DNA from: JAODBQ01 sp047602055
GTDB lineage: Bacteria; Actinomycetota; Acidimicrobiia; Acidimicrobiales; Ilumatobacteraceae
Reading direction: 5' to 3'
NCBI GenBank assembly: GCA_047602055.1
Contig: JASGIG010000001.1
Location: forward strand, 4,774,001-4,838,000
DNA: 64,000 bases
Positions within the stretch are counted from its first letter, which is position 1, and every line of letters begins with the position of its first letter. Of this stretch, positions 32,304 to 40,995 are shown one piece after another. The translations under genes were made by a program, and so were the position numbers. Under the pieces are notes generated by a model. It was not told the origin of the DNA, did not search any database, and worked only from the letters and a program-made list of their open reading frames with translations.

Positions 32304-33167
32304 TCAGCCGGCGAGGACGGCGCGAGCGACGAGGTCGGTGCCGAACGCCGTCAGGATCGCCAGGTACAGCAGGCCGGTGGCGGCCATCACGGCGGAGTAG
32401 TAGCGCTCCTTGAGCGCGGCACGGGTGACGAACACAAGGGCGATCGTCGTCACCGCGCATGCCGCCCAGAACCAGCCGAGCGTGCCGTTCCAGCCGTCGT
32501 CGACCTTGCCGGAGAAGACGGCGAACATCCCGACCGGCAAGAGCATGGCGACGACCTCGAGCGGCCACGTCCATCCGAGCGCTCGCACCAGCTCGTTGAG
32601 GTGCCGCCGAGGCAGGCCGGGCTGGACCAGGTACCAGTGGCCGAGCAGCATCGCATCGGTCACCGCGCCGAGGAACAGGGCGCCGGCGAACGTGCGCAGC
32701 ACGGCCACCGGCCAGTGCCCGCCGGCATCCAGCGCCGCGGCCAGGAGACCCGGTACGGCGACGATCGGGGCGACGAGGTCGAGCACCGGCGGGAACTCCG
32801 GGCCGGCGTCCTCCCGAGTGCGCTCGGCGACGACGACACGGTCGATGCCGGTCATCGCCGCCACCCGCTCCGAGCGGCGGTCGTGCTCGGCCTCTGCGCC
32901 GCGCACGCCGGCACCCTTGCGGACGATCGACACGACGAGCGCGACGAGCGTCGCCGCGACCACGGCGATCGACGACACCTCACGCACCGGCACGGCCCCG
33001 AAGCGGAACCCGCACCACGCCGCACCGAGCGCCATCGCCCCGTACACGCCGCGCAGCAGCCAGCCGTAGCCGAGGCCGACCTCGCGGCGTCGTGTGGTGA
33101 ACCACAGGAAGAACAACCCGCCGGCGGCCCACTGCAGCAACACCGTGGCGGCGTCGAGGCGGATCAC
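32304..33167 (-). CDS. Multi-pass membrane protein, unknown function
   Basis: 287 aa with about eight hydrophobic helices (for example LLQWAAGGLFFLWFTT, SSIAVVAATLVALVVSI, VLRTFAGALFLGAVTDAML, VVAMLLPVGMFAVFSG, LYLAILTAFGTDLVARAVL). The motif GHWYLVQPGLPRRHLNELVR is distinctive but I do not recognise the family. GTG 33167 is fixed by TAGCCT 8 nt upstream. Its stop abuts the truncated dehydrogenase. Confidence 0.7.
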   Translation of the reverse strand: MIRLDAATVLLQWAAGGLFFLWFTTRRREVGLGYGWLLRGVYGAMALGAAWCGFRFGAVPVREVSSIAVVAATLVALVVSIVRKGAGVRGAEAEHDRRSERVAAMTGIDRVVVAERTREDAGPEFPPVLDLVAPIVAVPGLLAAALDAGGHWPVAVLRTFAGALFLGAVTDAMLLGHWYLVQPGLPRRHLNELVRALGWTWPLEVVAMLLPVGMFAVFSGKVDDGWNGTLGWFWAACAVTTIALVFVTRAALKERYYSAVMAATGLLYLAILTAFGTDLVARAVLAG

Positions 33168-33175
33168 GTGGTCCC

Positions 33176-33181
33176 AGGCTA
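33176..33181 (-). promoter_or_regulatory. -10 box TAGCCT (minus strand) for start at 33167
   Basis: Minus-strand TAGCCT, 8 nt before GTG 33167. Confidence 0.5.
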
Positions 33182-33182
33182 A

Positions 33183-33270
33183 CCGTCCGTGTTCGTGCTT
33201 CGGTCGGGGCGAAGCCCCTCCCTGCGCCTGCCGTGCTCGTCGCCTCCGCTCCGCGTCGGCGCTCGCCGAC
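33183..33270 (+). repeat. R1 dispersed repeat
   Basis: R1 copy between divergent genes; CCTGCCGTGCTCG and CGGCGCTCGCCG blocks kept, the CAAGCTGCTC block replaced by GAAGCCCCTC. Confidence 0.65.
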
Positions 33271-33395
33271 CCGACCGGTGGTGAGCGCACCCCGCGAGGC
33301 CCCCGGCGGCTCCCTCTCTCTTCCCCCGGCGGCGCCGGCCGATCGAATCGCTGTTCGCTCCTGCGCTCGCCGGCCTGGATCAGCGACCATTCCCG

Positions 33396-33401
33396 TACGC
33401 T
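33396..33401 (+). promoter_or_regulatory. -10 box TACGCT for leaderless start at 33410
   Basis: TACGCT, 8 nt before ATG 33410. Confidence 0.45.
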
Positions 33402-33409
33402 GCCGGGCC

Positions 33410-34087
33410 ATGCCCCGCCGACGGCGCCTGCCGAGCTTGGTCGCCAGCACGCTGGCGACGGCGGTGCTGGCGGTCACGTTGGGCGGTTGCTTCACCGGCA
33501 AGCGTCCGAGCTTTGCCGACGACCAGTTCAGCGCCGGCAAGCCGACCGGTGATGCGGCGATCGACGCGGTGCTCGCCAAGCTCGATCTGGCGACCAACCA
33601 CCCGCCGACGTTCACGGCGACGTACGACATCGTCGTGCGCTTCGGCAACCTCGACAAGACCGCGACGGTCGCCGTCGACGGGCGCAACCGGTCCGTGACG
33701 ATGGGCGACGTCCGCTACGTGCAGACCCCCGACGTCGTCGAGACGTGCCGGGGGACGACGTGCACCACCGGGCTCGACGCCGCGGCGTTCAGCGACAGCA
33801 TGTTGACCGTCGACTTCGCCATCGCCGACGCGGCCAAGCGCCTGCGCCTCGACGCCGCCGCCAAGATCGGCCCGACGGCGACGCGCACCGAACAGGTCGC
33901 CGGGCAGGAGGCCACGTGCGTGGACGTCGTCCAGTCGACCGGCACCGCCAGCTACTGCGTCCTCGACGCTGGCGTGCTCGCCAAGCTGACCGACGCCGAC
34001 GTCTACGTCACGCTGACCTCGTTCGCCGCGACCGTCGACCCGTCGCTGTTCACCCCGCCCACCGAGTCGACCCCCGTCCCCGGCTGA
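33410..34087 (+). CDS. Putative lipoprotein, unknown function
   Basis: 225 aa. Arg-rich n-region (MPRRRRLPSL) and lipobox TLGGC give lipidated Cys27. The mature part starts FTGKRPSFADDQFSAGKPTG, then a predicted mainly beta domain (FTATYDIVVRFGNLDKTATV, RNRSVTMGDVRYVQ) with a likely disulfide in VETCRGTTCTTG and a second Cys pair (EATCVDVV, ASYCVLDAG). This faintly resembles lipid-binding LolA/LprG-like lipoproteins, but I cannot assign it. Start supported by the -10 box. Confidence 0.75.
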   Translation: MPRRRRLPSLVASTLATAVLAVTLGGCFTGKRPSFADDQFSAGKPTGDAAIDAVLAKLDLATNHPPTFTATYDIVVRFGNLDKTATVAVDGRNRSVTMGDVRYVQTPDVVETCRGTTCTTGLDAAAFSDSMLTVDFAIADAAKRLRLDAAAKIGPTATRTEQVAGQEATCVDVVQSTGTASYCVLDAGVLAKLTDADVYVTLTSFAATVDPSLFTPPTESTPVPG

Positions 34088-34146
34088 TCGACCGCACCCC
34101 GTCGGCGGCCAGCCGTGGGTTCGGCCGGCAGCGGGCGATTGACCCC

Positions 34147-34251
34147 GCGATTCGAGATGTGCGCACCGGCGCCGCACATCTCGAATCGCACCGCCAGCGC
34201 CACGCACCGCGATGCAAGATGTGCGCACGGGCACGGCACATCTCGAATCGC
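34147..34251. repeat. R3 palindrome pair (39-nt cores at 34149 and 34211)
   Basis: Third locus with the identical layout: 39-nt cores, 62-bp period, 23-nt unique spacer. The second core has two left-arm changes (GATGCAAG). Sits between convergent genes. Confidence 0.88.
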
Positions 34252-34283
34252 ACCAGGGCGGCACGCATCGGCGATCCACGACT

Positions 34284-34371
34284 CGGCGAGTGCCGACGCG
34301 CAGCTGTGAGCATTGAAGTGGCGAGCACGGGAGGCGCAGGGAGCCGCTTCGCGGCGACCGGAGCACGAACG
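34284..34371 (-). repeat. R1 dispersed repeat (inverted)
   Basis: Inverted R1 copy ending 11 nt from the M24 peptidase stop. It ends GGCGACCGGAGCACGAAC, like the copy inside the carboxylase gene. Confidence 0.7.
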
Positions 34372-34381
34372 TCGTCGTCCG

Positions 34382-35512
34382 TCACACGTCGAGCACGACC
34401 AGCGAATGGTCGGCGCGGTTCAGGGGCAGGGGACCGTCGTCGGTGGCGACGACGCAGTCCTCGAGGCGCATGCCCCAGCGGCCCTCGCGGTAGATCCCCG
34501 GCTCGACGCTGAACGCATGCCCGGCGGCGATCGGCAGCGAGTTGCCCTCGACCATGTACGGGTCCTCGTGGGCCTCCATGCCGATGCCGTGGCCCGTCCG
34601 GTGGATGAACCACTCGCCGTAGCCGGCGTCGGCGATCACCCGCCGCGACGCCCGGTCGACGTCCTCGCACGCCGCCCCGACCACCGCCGCGGCCACGCCG
34701 GCGGCCTGCGCCTCGTGGAGCACGGCGTACGCCTCGGCCACCTCGTCCGGCGGCGCACCGAGCGACACGCACCGCGTGATGTCGCTGCAGTAGCCGGCCA
34801 TCGTCCCGCCGAAGTCGCACAGCACCAGCTCGCCCGAGCGGATCACCCGGTCGGACGCGTCGTGATGCGGCGACGCCGCGTTCTCGCCGGCGGCGACGAT
34901 CGCGAAGTTGACGACGTCGTGCCCCTCCGCCAGCAGGCGCGCCCCGATCTCGGCGCTGACCGCCGCCTCGGTGCGCCCGACCAGCTCGATCTCACCGGCC
35001 TGGAGCTGGGCGGCCACCCGGTCGGCGGCGGCACCGGCAGCGACGAGGGCGTCGATCTCGGCCTGGTCCTTGCGGATCCGCAGCTCGCTCATCACCGTCG
35101 CCGAGCGCACGTAGCGGGTGCGGTCCGACGGCCAGTGCTCCAGCAGGGCGACGAGGAACCTGGCCCACATCGTGTCGCCGACGGCGACCGTCGAAGGCCG
35201 GCGGCCGACCCCCGCCAGTCCGGCGACGATCGCCACCGGATCCTCGACCTCGTCCCAGCGGCGCAGCTCGAACACGCCCGGCTGGGGGACGACGCGCGGC
35301 GCCTCCAGCCGGGGGATCACCAGCGTCGCCTCGCCGTCACGCGGCAGGACGAGCATCGTCAGCCGCTCCAGCGGCATGGCCTCGTACCCGGTGAGGTACG
35401 GCAGGTCGCTGCCCACCGAGACGAGCAGCGCATCGACGCCGGCCGCGGCCATCGACGTGCGGGCGCGGGCGATGCGGTCGAGGTACACGGCGGTCGGGGC
35501 GAGCGCGTTCAC
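34382..35512 (-). CDS. M24 family metallopeptidase (Xaa-Pro aminopeptidase-like)
   Basis: 376 aa. N-terminal creatinase-like domain (RTSMAAAGVDALLVSVGSDL, YLTGYEAMPLERL) and C-terminal pita-bread domain with all five metal ligands in order: ELVLCDFGG (Asp), CSDITRCV (Asp), HRTGHGIGMEAHE (His), FSVEPGIY (Glu), MRLEDCVV (Glu). Removes N-terminal residues preceding proline in dipeptides or peptides. Start GTG 35512 lies 18 nt from the divergent DUF6886 gene. Other starts are possible since no ribosome site is visible. Confidence 0.92.
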   Translation of the reverse strand: MNALAPTAVYLDRIARARTSMAAAGVDALLVSVGSDLPYLTGYEAMPLERLTMLVLPRDGEATLVIPRLEAPRVVPQPGVFELRRWDEVEDPVAIVAGLAGVGRRPSTVAVGDTMWARFLVALLEHWPSDRTRYVRSATVMSELRIRKDQAEIDALVAAGAAADRVAAQLQAGEIELVGRTEAAVSAEIGARLLAEGHDVVNFAIVAAGENAASPHHDASDRVIRSGELVLCDFGGTMAGYCSDITRCVSLGAPPDEVAEAYAVLHEAQAAGVAAAVVGAACEDVDRASRRVIADAGYGEWFIHRTGHGIGMEAHEDPYMVEGNSLPIAAGHAFSVEPGIYREGRWGMRLEDCVVATDDGPLPLNRADHSLVVLDV

Positions 35513-35530
35513 GGTGACATTCTGGCGGCC

Positions 35531-36061
35531 GTGCCCGCGACCGACGGACCGCTCCTGCACTTCAGCGAGGACCCGCACATCGAGCGCTTCGTCCCCCACG
35601 TCCCGGCGACGAACCCGGCACACCCGCCGGCGGTGTGGGCGATCGACACCGAGCACGCCCCGCTGTACTGGTTCCCCCGCGACTGCCCGCGCGTCACGGT
35701 GTGGGCGGACGACGCCGCACAACGAGCGACGCTCGGCCGGTTGCTGACGACGACGGCACGGCGCGTCCACGCCGCCGAGCTGATCTGGCTCCCGGCGATC
35801 CGAGCCGTCGAGCTGTTCGCCGACGAGCTGCCACCGGCGACGTTCAGGCCGTGGCCGGAGGCCGATGGTCAGTGGATCAGCGACGTCACGGTCGAGCCGA
35901 TCGCCGTGCAACCCGTCGGCGACCTCCTCGACCGCCACGCCGCCGCCGGCATCGAACTGCGCCTCGTCCCCGACCTGTGGCCGCTGCACGGCGCCGTCGT
36001 GGCGAGCGGCCTGCCGTTCAGCATCGTGCGGATGCACAACGCCGGCGGTCGGGCACACTGA
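35531..36061 (+). CDS. DUF6886 family protein
   Basis: 176 aa cytoplasmic protein. LLHFSEDPHIERFVPHVP, VWAIDTEHAPLYWFPRDCPR and LHGAVVASGLPFSIVRMHNA match the DUF6886 pattern, which resembles the fold of RES/ADP-ribosyl-like or RNA 2'-phosphotransferase domains but lacks a known activity. Divergent from the M24 peptidase with only 18 nt between starts, so control regions must overlap. Function unknown. Confidence 0.75.
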   Translation: MPATDGPLLHFSEDPHIERFVPHVPATNPAHPPAVWAIDTEHAPLYWFPRDCPRVTVWADDAAQRATLGRLLTTTARRVHAAELIWLPAIRAVELFADELPPATFRPWPEADGQWISDVTVEPIAVQPVGDLLDRHAAAGIELRLVPDLWPLHGAVVASGLPFSIVRMHNAGGRAH

Positions 36062-36146
36062 GCGGCGTGAGTGAGCGCAGCGAGCGAACCAATGTCACGG
36101 TGCGGTCTGGTCAGCGGCGCGCCGTGACCGACGGCGAGGTGCGCCG

Positions 36147-36872
36147 ATGAGCGACACCCTCGACGAGCAGCCGCCCGAGGACGAGGTAACCAAGGCGACC
36201 GAAGCGACCGAAGCGACCGAAGCGACCGAGATCGACACCCCGACCGAGGACGACGAGGTCATCGTCCTGCCCTGGTGGAACAACCCGGTCAACCTGATCG
36301 TCATCGCCATCGGCCTCGTCCTCGTGTTCGGCACGCTCGGCTGGGTGCTCGGCCACAACAACGCCCAGCCCGACCCGAGCGACGTCGACGTCGGCTTCCT
36401 CCAGGACATGCACTGGCACCACGACCAGGCCACCGAGCTGGCGCTGACCTACCTGTCCCGGCCCGGCACGGACGGCGACCTGCAGGTCATCGCCCAGGAG
36501 ATCCTCGTCGGCCAGAACCAGGAGGTCGGGCTGATGATCCAGATGCTGCGCAACTTCGGCAAGGCGGACACGAACGAGACCGACACGGCGATGACCTGGA
36601 TGGGCCACCCGACCCCGCTCGACTCGATGCCCGGGATGGCCACCGAGGCGCAGATCACCCAGCTCGGGCAGGCCAGCGGGACCGACGCCGACGCCCTGTT
36701 CGTCCAGCTGATGACCGCTCACCACCAGGGCGGCATCGAGATGGCCCAGTACGCCGCCAAGCACGCCAACGAGTCGGACGTGCGCACGCTGGCCAGTCAG
36801 ATGGCCGGCAGCCAGCAGGAGGAGATCGTCGAGATGCAGCAACTGCTGCAGAAGGCCGGCACCACCTCCTGA
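36147..36872 (+). CDS. DUF305 (CopM-like) membrane-anchored protein
   Basis: 241 aa. An acidic N-terminal tail with a four-fold ATE repeat is followed by one membrane helix (~50-70: VNLIVIAIGLVLVFGTLGWV), then a DUF305 four-helix domain with paired His motifs FLQDMHWHHDQATELAL and LMTAHHQGGIEMAQYAA and Met-rich segments (MPGMATE). DUF305 proteins bind copper in some bacteria (CopM), so periplasmic metal handling is plausible. GCGAGG lies close before ATG 36147. The 85-nt gap upstream holds GC-rich GAGCGCAGCGAGCG-type sequence. Confidence 0.87.
   Translation: MSDTLDEQPPEDEVTKATEATEATEATEIDTPTEDDEVIVLPWWNNPVNLIVIAIGLVLVFGTLGWVLGHNNAQPDPSDVDVGFLQDMHWHHDQATELALTYLSRPGTDGDLQVIAQEILVGQNQEVGLMIQMLRNFGKADTNETDTAMTWMGHPTPLDSMPGMATEAQITQLGQASGTDADALFVQLMTAHHQGGIEMAQYAAKHANESDVRTLASQMAGSQQEEIVEMQQLLQKAGTTS
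36195..36230 (+). repeat. 9-bp tandem repeat GCGACCGAA x4 inside the DUF305 gene
   Basis: Four direct 9-bp units, each encoding Ala-Thr-Glu; changes in copy number would keep the frame. Confidence 0.85.
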
Positions 36873-36959
36873 GCCGAGCGCGGGAACCAACTCGTCAAAG
36901 GGCTCGTAAGAACCTCACGTGACCCCGACCAGCCGCCAGCACCGCCCGAGGCGCTCCCC

Positions 36960-36965
36960 TATCCT
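36960..36965 (+). promoter_or_regulatory. -10 box TATCCT for leaderless start at 36973
   Basis: TATCCT, 7 nt before GTG 36973. It favours this start over the in-frame GTG at 36919. Confidence 0.5.
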
Positions 36966-36972
36966 GCCGAAG

Positions 36973-38529
36973 GTGCGCGTTCGTGCCGCCCTCCCCCTTC
37001 TCCTCGCCGGCGCGCTGCTCGCCGCGTGCGGCACCGTCGACGCCGGCGTGACCGCCACCAAGTCGCGCGACAACTCGCAGACGCCGGTCGCCACCACCGA
37101 CGACACAGCGCCGGACACCACCACGACGGACACGACGGACACGACGAACGAGCCCGACAAGCCGGGGGCGCCCAGCGACACGGCGCCGACCGAACCGACG
37201 ATCACCGTCCCCGACGACCAGGACGTCATCGACTTCGGCGACGCCAAGACGCCCCGCGACTACGACGGGTTCCTGATCGCCGCGTTCCAGGACATCGAGT
37301 CGTTCTGGGCCCAGAACTTCCCCGAGCTGTACGGCAAGGACTTCCAGCAGCTGCAGGGCGGCATCTTCGCCGCCTACCCGGAGCGCACCACGCCGATCCC
37401 CGGCTGCCAGAGCCCGCAGACCAAGTACAGCGACGTCGAGGGCAACGCGTTCTACTGCAGCGACGGCGACTTCATCGTCTACGACGACGACTTCCTGCTG
37501 CCCGAGCTGGTCAAGTCGCTCGGCCAGAGCGCGGTCGGCGTCGTGCTCGCCCACGAGTTCGGCCACGCCATCCAGGCCCGTGCCGGCGAGCTCAACGAGC
37601 CGACGATCCTCAAGGAGCAGCAGGCCGACTGCTTCGCCGGTGCCTGGGCGGCGCACGTCGCCCGCGGCGAGGCCGACGGCCTGACGTTCGGCGACGAGGA
37701 GATCAAGCTCGGCCTGGTCGCGATGATCCAGGTGCGCGACCCGGTCGACGGCAACGTCAACGACCCCAACGCCCACGGCACCGGCTTCGACCGGGTCGGT
37801 GCGTTCCAGGACGGCTTCACCGGCGGCGTCGAGCGCTGCAAGCCGTTCTTCACCGAGAACCGCAAGCTCATCGACATCCAGTTCGATCCGGTCAACGACC
37901 CGACAGGCAACCTGCCGTTCGACAACGGCACCGAGGGCGACGACATCAAGACGCTGATCCCTGCCGACCTCAACCGCTTCTGGGTGCAGAAGCTGCAGAA
38001 CGTCGACGGCGGGTTCACCGCGCCGACGCTGGAGCTGTACCCCAGCGGCGGCCCGTTCCCGAAGTGCGACGGCGTCGACGATGCCGACTTCAAGGCCAAC
38101 CAGATCTTCTTCTGCGCCTCGACGAACGAGATCGTCGTCGACGAGAACCTGGCCCAGCGGTTGAGCCAGGACCCCGACTTCGGCGACATGTCGGTCGGCT
38201 ACCTGATCGGCGAGGCCTACAGCGAAGCGGTGCAGACGGCGTTGAAGAGCACGCTCAAGGGCAAGGCCCGGGTGCTGCTCGACGACTGCTTCACCGGGGC
38301 GTGGGTGGCCGACGACATCCCCGGCACCGACGGCAAGGCCAGCGGCGGCGGCGAGATCACGCTGTCGGCCGGCGACCTCGACGAGGCGATCATCACCGCC
38401 CTGCAGCGCAGCGACGACTCGACGGACACGAACAAGCGGGGGACGGCGTTCGAGAAGATCGCCTCGTTCCGCAACGGCGTGCTCAACGGCATCGACGCCT
38501 GCCGAGCGCAGATCAACGACGGCGGCTGA
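36973..38529 (+). CDS. Neutral zinc metallopeptidase-like lipoprotein
   Basis: 518 aa from GTG 36973. Signal VRVRAALPLLLAGALLAAC gives lipidated Cys19, followed by a Thr/Asp-rich linker to ~90. The catalytic domain contains the HExxH zinc motif in VVLAHEFGHAIQARAG, a following acidic EQQADCFAGAWAAH motif supplying the third ligand, and paired Cys residues (IPGCQSPQ, FYCSDGDF). The second half repeats the domain in degenerate form (FPKCDGVDD, FFCASTNEIVVDE, LLDDCFTGAWVADD) but lacks HExxH: YLIGEAYSEA stands in its place. So it is a tandem of one active and one inactive copy. Probable secreted wall-associated protease. Confidence 0.87.
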   Translation: MRVRAALPLLLAGALLAACGTVDAGVTATKSRDNSQTPVATTDDTAPDTTTTDTTDTTNEPDKPGAPSDTAPTEPTITVPDDQDVIDFGDAKTPRDYDGFLIAAFQDIESFWAQNFPELYGKDFQQLQGGIFAAYPERTTPIPGCQSPQTKYSDVEGNAFYCSDGDFIVYDDDFLLPELVKSLGQSAVGVVLAHEFGHAIQARAGELNEPTILKEQQADCFAGAWAAHVARGEADGLTFGDEEIKLGLVAMIQVRDPVDGNVNDPNAHGTGFDRVGAFQDGFTGGVERCKPFFTENRKLIDIQFDPVNDPTGNLPFDNGTEGDDIKTLIPADLNRFWVQKLQNVDGGFTAPTLELYPSGGPFPKCDGVDDADFKANQIFFCASTNEIVVDENLAQRLSQDPDFGDMSVGYLIGEAYSEAVQTALKSTLKGKARVLLDDCFTGAWVADDIPGTDGKASGGGEITLSAGDLDEAIITALQRSDDSTDTNKRGTAFEKIASFRNGVLNGIDACRAQINDGG

Positions 38530-38723
38530 AGGTTTCGACCTCTCTCGTTCGCTCGCTGGCGCTCGCTCTCTCCGTTCGGTCGAGTTGATCGGAGCGGCCT
38601 GCGGCCGCGCCCAGCTGGCAGTGCGCCTCACGGAAACCGTATCGGCGCACGGCGGAGGGGGATCTCGGAGCGCCCCCTCCGCACCACCCCCACGGCGAGC
38701 CGGGGCCGTCGCGGCAGTTGAGA
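38530..38723. other. Intergenic region without a gene
   Basis: 194 nt between convergent genes. Starts with a CGTTCGCTCGCTGGCGCTCG stretch similar to the complement of 36064-36090. Contains short GC-rich dyads; no ORF or RNA recognised. Confidence 0.5.
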
Positions 38724-39665
38724 TCAGGCGGGCAACGGCGCGAAGCGGCGGATGATCGCCGCCAGCTCCAGCGGGCGATCGCCCTGGATGCTGTGCCCGG
38801 CGCCGTGGACCACCTCGACCTCGATGCTCGGCTGGCGGCGGCGGGCCTCGGCGACGTCGTCGTCGTCGACCACCGGCGAGACGCTGCCGCGGGCCAGTAG
38901 CAGCGGGCAGGCGATGCGCCCGAAGTCGTCCCACAGCGGCGAGGTGCTCTCGGCGATCGCGTCGCCACCGTCACCCTCGGCCGGTGCGCTGCGGCGGTGG
39001 CTGCCGCGGTCGTAGTTCCACTGCCAGCTGCCGTCGTCGAGCTGGTGGGCGTTGTGCAGGATGCCGCGGCGCAGCGAGCTCTCGGTGCGCGTCGGGTTGT
39101 GCTCCATCGTGCGCGCCAGGAGGCTGGCGAAGTCCGGGAAGCTCTGCGGGCCGTCGACGAAGTCGGTGATCGCCTTGGCCTTCTGGGCGTTCACGCCGGG
39201 GGTGACGTCGACGAGGATCAGCTTGCGGACGAGCTGCGGGTGGCGCACGGCCAGCTCGATCGAGGTGATCCCGCCCATCGACATCCCGACGACGAGCCCG
39301 GCCTCGGGGGCCAGCTCGCGGATCGCCACGGCGACGTCGTCGGCCATGTTCTGCGGCGTGTAGCCGCCGCCGTCGCGCCAGCCGGAGTGGCCGTGGCCGG
39401 GCAGGTCGATCGCCACCGCCGACAGCGCCGGGCCGAGCGCCAGGATCACCGTGTCCCACGTGTGCGCGTTCTGCGCGCCGCCGTGGAGGAAGACGACCTG
39501 CGGCGCCGCCGTGCCCCACACCAGGGCGCTGAGGGCACGGGCGCCATCCACCGGGACCTCGACCCGGCGTACGCTCGGCGGTCCGGCCAAGGTCAAGCCG
39601 TACTCGGAGGCGTTCTCGTGAAACAGGCCGAACTCGTCGTAGGCGATGCGTTCCATCGTCGCCAT
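38724..39665 (-). CDS. Alpha/beta-fold hydrolase
   Basis: 313 aa. Canonical features: oxyanion motif VVFLHGGAQNAHTWD, IDLPGHGHSGWRD, nucleophile elbow GLVVGMSMGGITSIEL, LARGSVSPVVDDDDV (acid) and VEVVHGAGHSIQGDRPLEL (His). Typical of small-molecule esterases or C-C hydrolases; substrate unknown. Two in-frame ATGs (39665, 39656) compete. The 5' end overlaps or abuts the divergent lipase gene, whose own start is uncertain. Confidence 0.87.
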   Translation of the reverse strand: MATMERIAYDEFGLFHENASEYGLTLAGPPSVRRVEVPVDGARALSALVWGTAAPQVVFLHGGAQNAHTWDTVILALGPALSAVAIDLPGHGHSGWRDGGGYTPQNMADDVAVAIRELAPEAGLVVGMSMGGITSIELAVRHPQLVRKLILVDVTPGVNAQKAKAITDFVDGPQSFPDFASLLARTMEHNPTRTESSLRRGILHNAHQLDDGSWQWNYDRGSHRRSAPAEGDGGDAIAESTSPLWDDFGRIACPLLLARGSVSPVVDDDDVAEARRRQPSIEVEVVHGAGHSIQGDRPLELAAIIRRFAPLPA

Positions 39666-40982
39666 CGTTCCAGGTCGAGATGGCTCGCCTGCAGTGCAGT
39701 GGTGGCGCTCGGCCTCCTGGCGACGGCGTGCGACAGCAACCCGTCGTCGAGCGGCACCACCGCGACGGCTGCGACCGCGGCGGCGAGCGTGCCGGCGACG
39801 ACCGCTTTGGCGACGACCACGTCGACGGCCGAGGGCACCGACGTGATGACCACGTCGCCGACGACGGCAGGGCCGACCACGACACCGAGCAGCACGCTGC
39901 CGGCGCCCAGCGGCGACGCGTTCTACCAGCCGCCCGATCCGATCCCCGGCACGAACAACGGCGATCTCATCTGGGCGACGGAGCTGCCGGGCGCGGTCAG
40001 CGGGGCGACGAGCTGGCAGGTGCTGTACCGCAGCGAGAACCTGCAGGGCGAGCCGATCGCGGTCAGCGGCATCGTCGTCGCCCCCACCGGTGCGGCGCCC
40101 GGCAACCCGGTGCTGACGTGGGCACACGGCACCACCGGCATCGCCGACCAGTGCGCGATCAGCAAGCAGTTCAGCGCCGGGCTGTCCGCCGAGAAGCTCG
40201 TCGGCTCCGTCGCCGTCGGCGAGGGCTGGACGTTCGTCGCCACCGACTACGAGGGCCTCGGCACCCCCGGCGTGCACCCGTACCTCGTCGGGCTGTCCGA
40301 GGCTCGCGGCGTGCTCGACATCGTCCGCGCCGCCCAGCAGCTGCCGACGACCGGGGTGACCACCGACTCACCGGTGATGATCTTCGGTCACTCGCAAGGC
40401 GGTGGCGCGGCACTGTTCGCCGCCGAGCAGGCCGCGACGTGGGCGCCGGAGCTGGACGTCGTCGGCACCGTCGCCGGCGCCCCGGCCGGCGACCTGGACA
40501 CGATCGTGCCGGCCGCCTGGAGCGACACGGTGATCGCCAACCCGTTCGCCGGCAGCGTGATCGACGGCTTCAAGGCCGGCTACCCGGACCTGTCGCTCGA
40601 CGCCGTCGCCAACGCCGACGGGCAGGCCGCGCTCGCCCAGGTGGCCACGGAGTGCGTCGGCTCGATCAGCATCACGCCCGAGCAGGCCGGGGCGAGGAAC
40701 CCGATGGACGACCCGGCGTGGAAGGCGGCGATCGACGCCAACACCGCCGGCAGCGTCGTGCCCTCGGCGCCGGTGCTGATCGTCCACGGCGAGGCTGACA
40801 CCACGGTGCCGAGGGCGCTGACCGACATCACCCTCGGCCGCTACTGCGCGATCGGGGCGACCGTCGAGGTCAAGTCGTACCCGGGCCAGGACCACACCTC
40901 CGTGATCACGGCGGCGCTGACCGACATCAAGGACTTCTTCCACGCCCGCCTCGACGGCCAACCGGCGACGTCGAGCTGCTGA
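39618..40982 (+). CDS. Secretory lipase family lipoprotein
   Basis: Up to 454 aa. The mature region matches the LIP secretory lipase family: VTWAHGTTGIADQC-like segment, WTFVATDYEGLGTPGVHPYL, nucleophile in MIFGHSQGGGAALFAAEQ, acid in VLIVHGEADTTVPRAL, His in SYPGQDHTSVI. The lipobox LLATAC precedes a Thr/Ser-rich linker. The start is unclear: GTG 39618 gives a long but basic n-region (HRRHRSRSRWL) and overlaps the divergent hydrolase by 48 nt; GTG 39699 or 39702 leaves almost no signal peptide. Predicted surface triacylglycerol or ester hydrolase. Confidence 0.8.
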   Translation: MKQAELVVGDAFHRRHRSRSRWLACSAVVALGLLATACDSNPSSSGTTATAATAAASVPATTALATTTSTAEGTDVMTTSPTTAGPTTTPSSTLPAPSGDAFYQPPDPIPGTNNGDLIWATELPGAVSGATSWQVLYRSENLQGEPIAVSGIVVAPTGAAPGNPVLTWAHGTTGIADQCAISKQFSAGLSAEKLVGSVAVGEGWTFVATDYEGLGTPGVHPYLVGLSEARGVLDIVRAAQQLPTTGVTTDSPVMIFGHSQGGGAALFAAEQAATWAPELDVVGTVAGAPAGDLDTIVPAAWSDTVIANPFAGSVIDGFKAGYPDLSLDAVANADGQAALAQVATECVGSISITPEQAGARNPMDDPAWKAAIDANTAGSVVPSAPVLIVHGEADTTVPRALTDITLGRYCAIGATVEVKSYPGQDHTSVITAALTDIKDFFHARLDGQPATSSC

Positions 40983-40995
40983 CCCCCAGGCGCTC

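Noticed and set aside
32304..33167. UbiA-like prenyltransferase for the membrane protein
   Set aside because: Size and helix number fit, but the Asp-rich motifs of UbiA enzymes are absent.
39680..40798. ATG 39680 as the lipase start
   Set aside because: It is in a different frame from the lipase domain; using it would need a frameshift.
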